The notes below the pieces were generated by a model, which did not search any database, was not told where the DNA came from, and saw only the letters and a program-made list of their open reading frames with translations. A stretch of DNA of 41,439 nt, from positions 1-41,439 of the forward strand of contig JAIMAT010000011.1 in NCBI GenBank assembly GCA_023511835.1, read 5' to 3'. The position numbers were made by a program, and so were the translations under genes. Origin of the DNA: Bacillota bacterium (GTDB lineage: Bacteria > Bacillota > Sulfobacillia > JAIMAT01). Below, piece by piece: positions 40,687 to 41,439 of the stretch; position 1 is the stretch's first letter; each line of letters starts with the position of its first letter.

Positions 40687-41439
40687 TCACGCCCCGCTCG
40701 AGACCGCGCTGGCGAGATCATCCTCGACCGGCGCGGCCAGCGTGAGCCCCGCGAGCAGCGTCAGCGCGCCCAGGACGGGCCAGAGGAGGGTCAGCGGCAG
40801 CGCGATCATGAGGGCGCCGGCCACCGCCACGCCCAGCGGCACGGTCGCGGTGTTCAGGGCGCCGGCGATGCCGATCGTCCGGCCCAGCATGCCTTGCGGG
40901 ACGGTGCCGAGGAACCAGGCGGTCGAGGCGCCGGTGGCCACGCTGGCCGCAAGCCCCGTGGCGACGATGGCCGCGACGTCCCAGGCGGCGTTCGGCCACG
41001 CCCCCACCGCGGCGAAGGCGAGGCCGGCGAAGGTCACCCCGGCGGCGATGAGGCTCCTCGTGCTCCAGCGCGCCGAGAGCCGGCCCAGAAGCAGCCCGCC
41101 CGCCACCATGCCGGCGAAGAAGCCGGCGTAGATCACGCCGAGGAGCGATCCGCTGCCGCCCAGGGGCCCCTTGACCCAGGCGGTCAGGAGCAGATCGGTC
41201 GGCGCCAGGGCGAAGTTGGCCACGACCGTCGCCAGGAGCACGCGGCGCAGCATGCGGGAGCGGAAGACGAGGCGGAAGCCCGCCAGCCACTCCGCCAGGA
41301 GGCCGCCCTTGCCGCGGGCCGTCGCCCCTTCCTCGCGCGGAAGACGGAGCAGGACGAGGCTCGCGACGTAGACGAGGAAGGAGATCCCGTCCAGGAGGAA
41401 GAGGAGCGGCGCGCCCACCAGGTCGAGGAGGAGGCCGCC
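40687..41439 (-). CDS. MFS transporter, C-terminal part (cut by window edge)
   Basis: The last 250 residues of an MFS_3-type transporter whose start is beyond the right edge. It begins inside a membrane segment (LLFLLDGISFLVYVASLVLL), then has the central loop with GFRLVFRSRMLRRVLLATVV and six further hydrophobic segments. The LLGRLSARWSTRSL loop and PQGMLGRTIGIAGAL segment are typical. It ends in an acidic tail. The architecture resembles the MFS transporter at 9750-11000, so the two may be distant paralogues. The substrate is unknown. Confidence 0.88.
   Translation of the reverse strand, partial: GGLLLDLVGAPLLFLLDGISFLVYVASLVLLRLPREEGATARGKGGLLAEWLAGFRLVFRSRMLRRVLLATVVANFALAPTDLLLTAWVKGPLGGSGSLLGVIYAGFFAGMVAGGLLLGRLSARWSTRSLIAAGVTFAGLAFAAVGAWPNAAWDVAAIVATGLAASVATGASTAWFLGTVPQGMLGRTIGIAGALNTATVPLGVAVAGALMIALPLTLLWPVLGALTLLAGLTLAAPVEDDLASAVSSGA

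Overview
The window is about 41 kb of very GC-rich bacterial chromosome. AAGGAGG-type ribosome binding sites, frequent GTG and TTG starts, RbsABC- and Dpp-type lipoprotein importers and a Gram-positive style of gene organisation suggest a high-GC, probably thermophilic or spore-former-related Bacillota lineage (Symbiobacterium, Thermaerobacter or Limnochordia type). An actinobacterial or Chloroflexi-like host cannot be excluded from sequence alone. Nearly all genes lie on the minus strand. No rRNA, tRNA, CRISPR array or insertion sequence was seen.

Region 1 (1-12.1 kb): two minus-strand ATPase/regulator genes (one cut by the window edge), a plus-strand methyltransferase, then a chemoreceptor followed by a GGDEF/EAL cyclic-di-GMP enzyme. 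A sigma-28-like promoter precedes the chemoreceptor, and a run of 12 G lies in its first codons. Next come a DUF4097-type beta-repeat protein, an MFS transporter and a plus-strand esterase. Region 2 (12.1-15.1 kb): asparagine synthetase and a Phd/VapC toxin-antitoxin pair.

Region 3 (15.3-26 kb) is the metabolic centrepiece: nine tightly packed minus-strand genes. In transcription order these are a fused ATPase-ATPase-permease protein, a second permease, a UlaG-like metallo-beta-lactamase-fold hydrolase, a sugar-binding lipoprotein, a PfkB sugar-acid kinase, D-galactonate dehydratase, an IclR regulator, a KDPG/KDPGal aldolase and a zinc alcohol dehydrogenase. Together they could import a neutral sugar, oxidise it, open the lactone, dehydrate the aldonate, phosphorylate it and cleave it to pyruvate and glyceraldehyde 3-phosphate. 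A promoter candidate and two tandem GTTCnG/CnGAAC dyads lie just upstream, probably for the IclR protein.

Region 4 (26.3-36 kb) has more A/T at third positions. It holds a frameshifted short-chain dehydrogenase and a second operon: M19 dipeptidase-like protein, peptide-binding lipoprotein, two Dpp-type permeases, a CapA-like phosphoesterase, a quinone-oxidoreductase-like MDR protein and an IclR regulator. A clear intrinsic terminator closes it. No ABC ATPase gene is present in this operon. A perfect 8-bp-arm dyad lies upstream of the first gene.

Region 5 (36.4-41.4 kb) shows decay and small unknowns: a frameshifted, N-truncated Mrr-type restriction gene, a YeeE/YedE sulfur transporter that seems to have lost its N-terminus, a small secreted protein, a BNR-repeat lipoprotein, an unrecognised 154-residue protein and an MFS transporter cut by the right edge.
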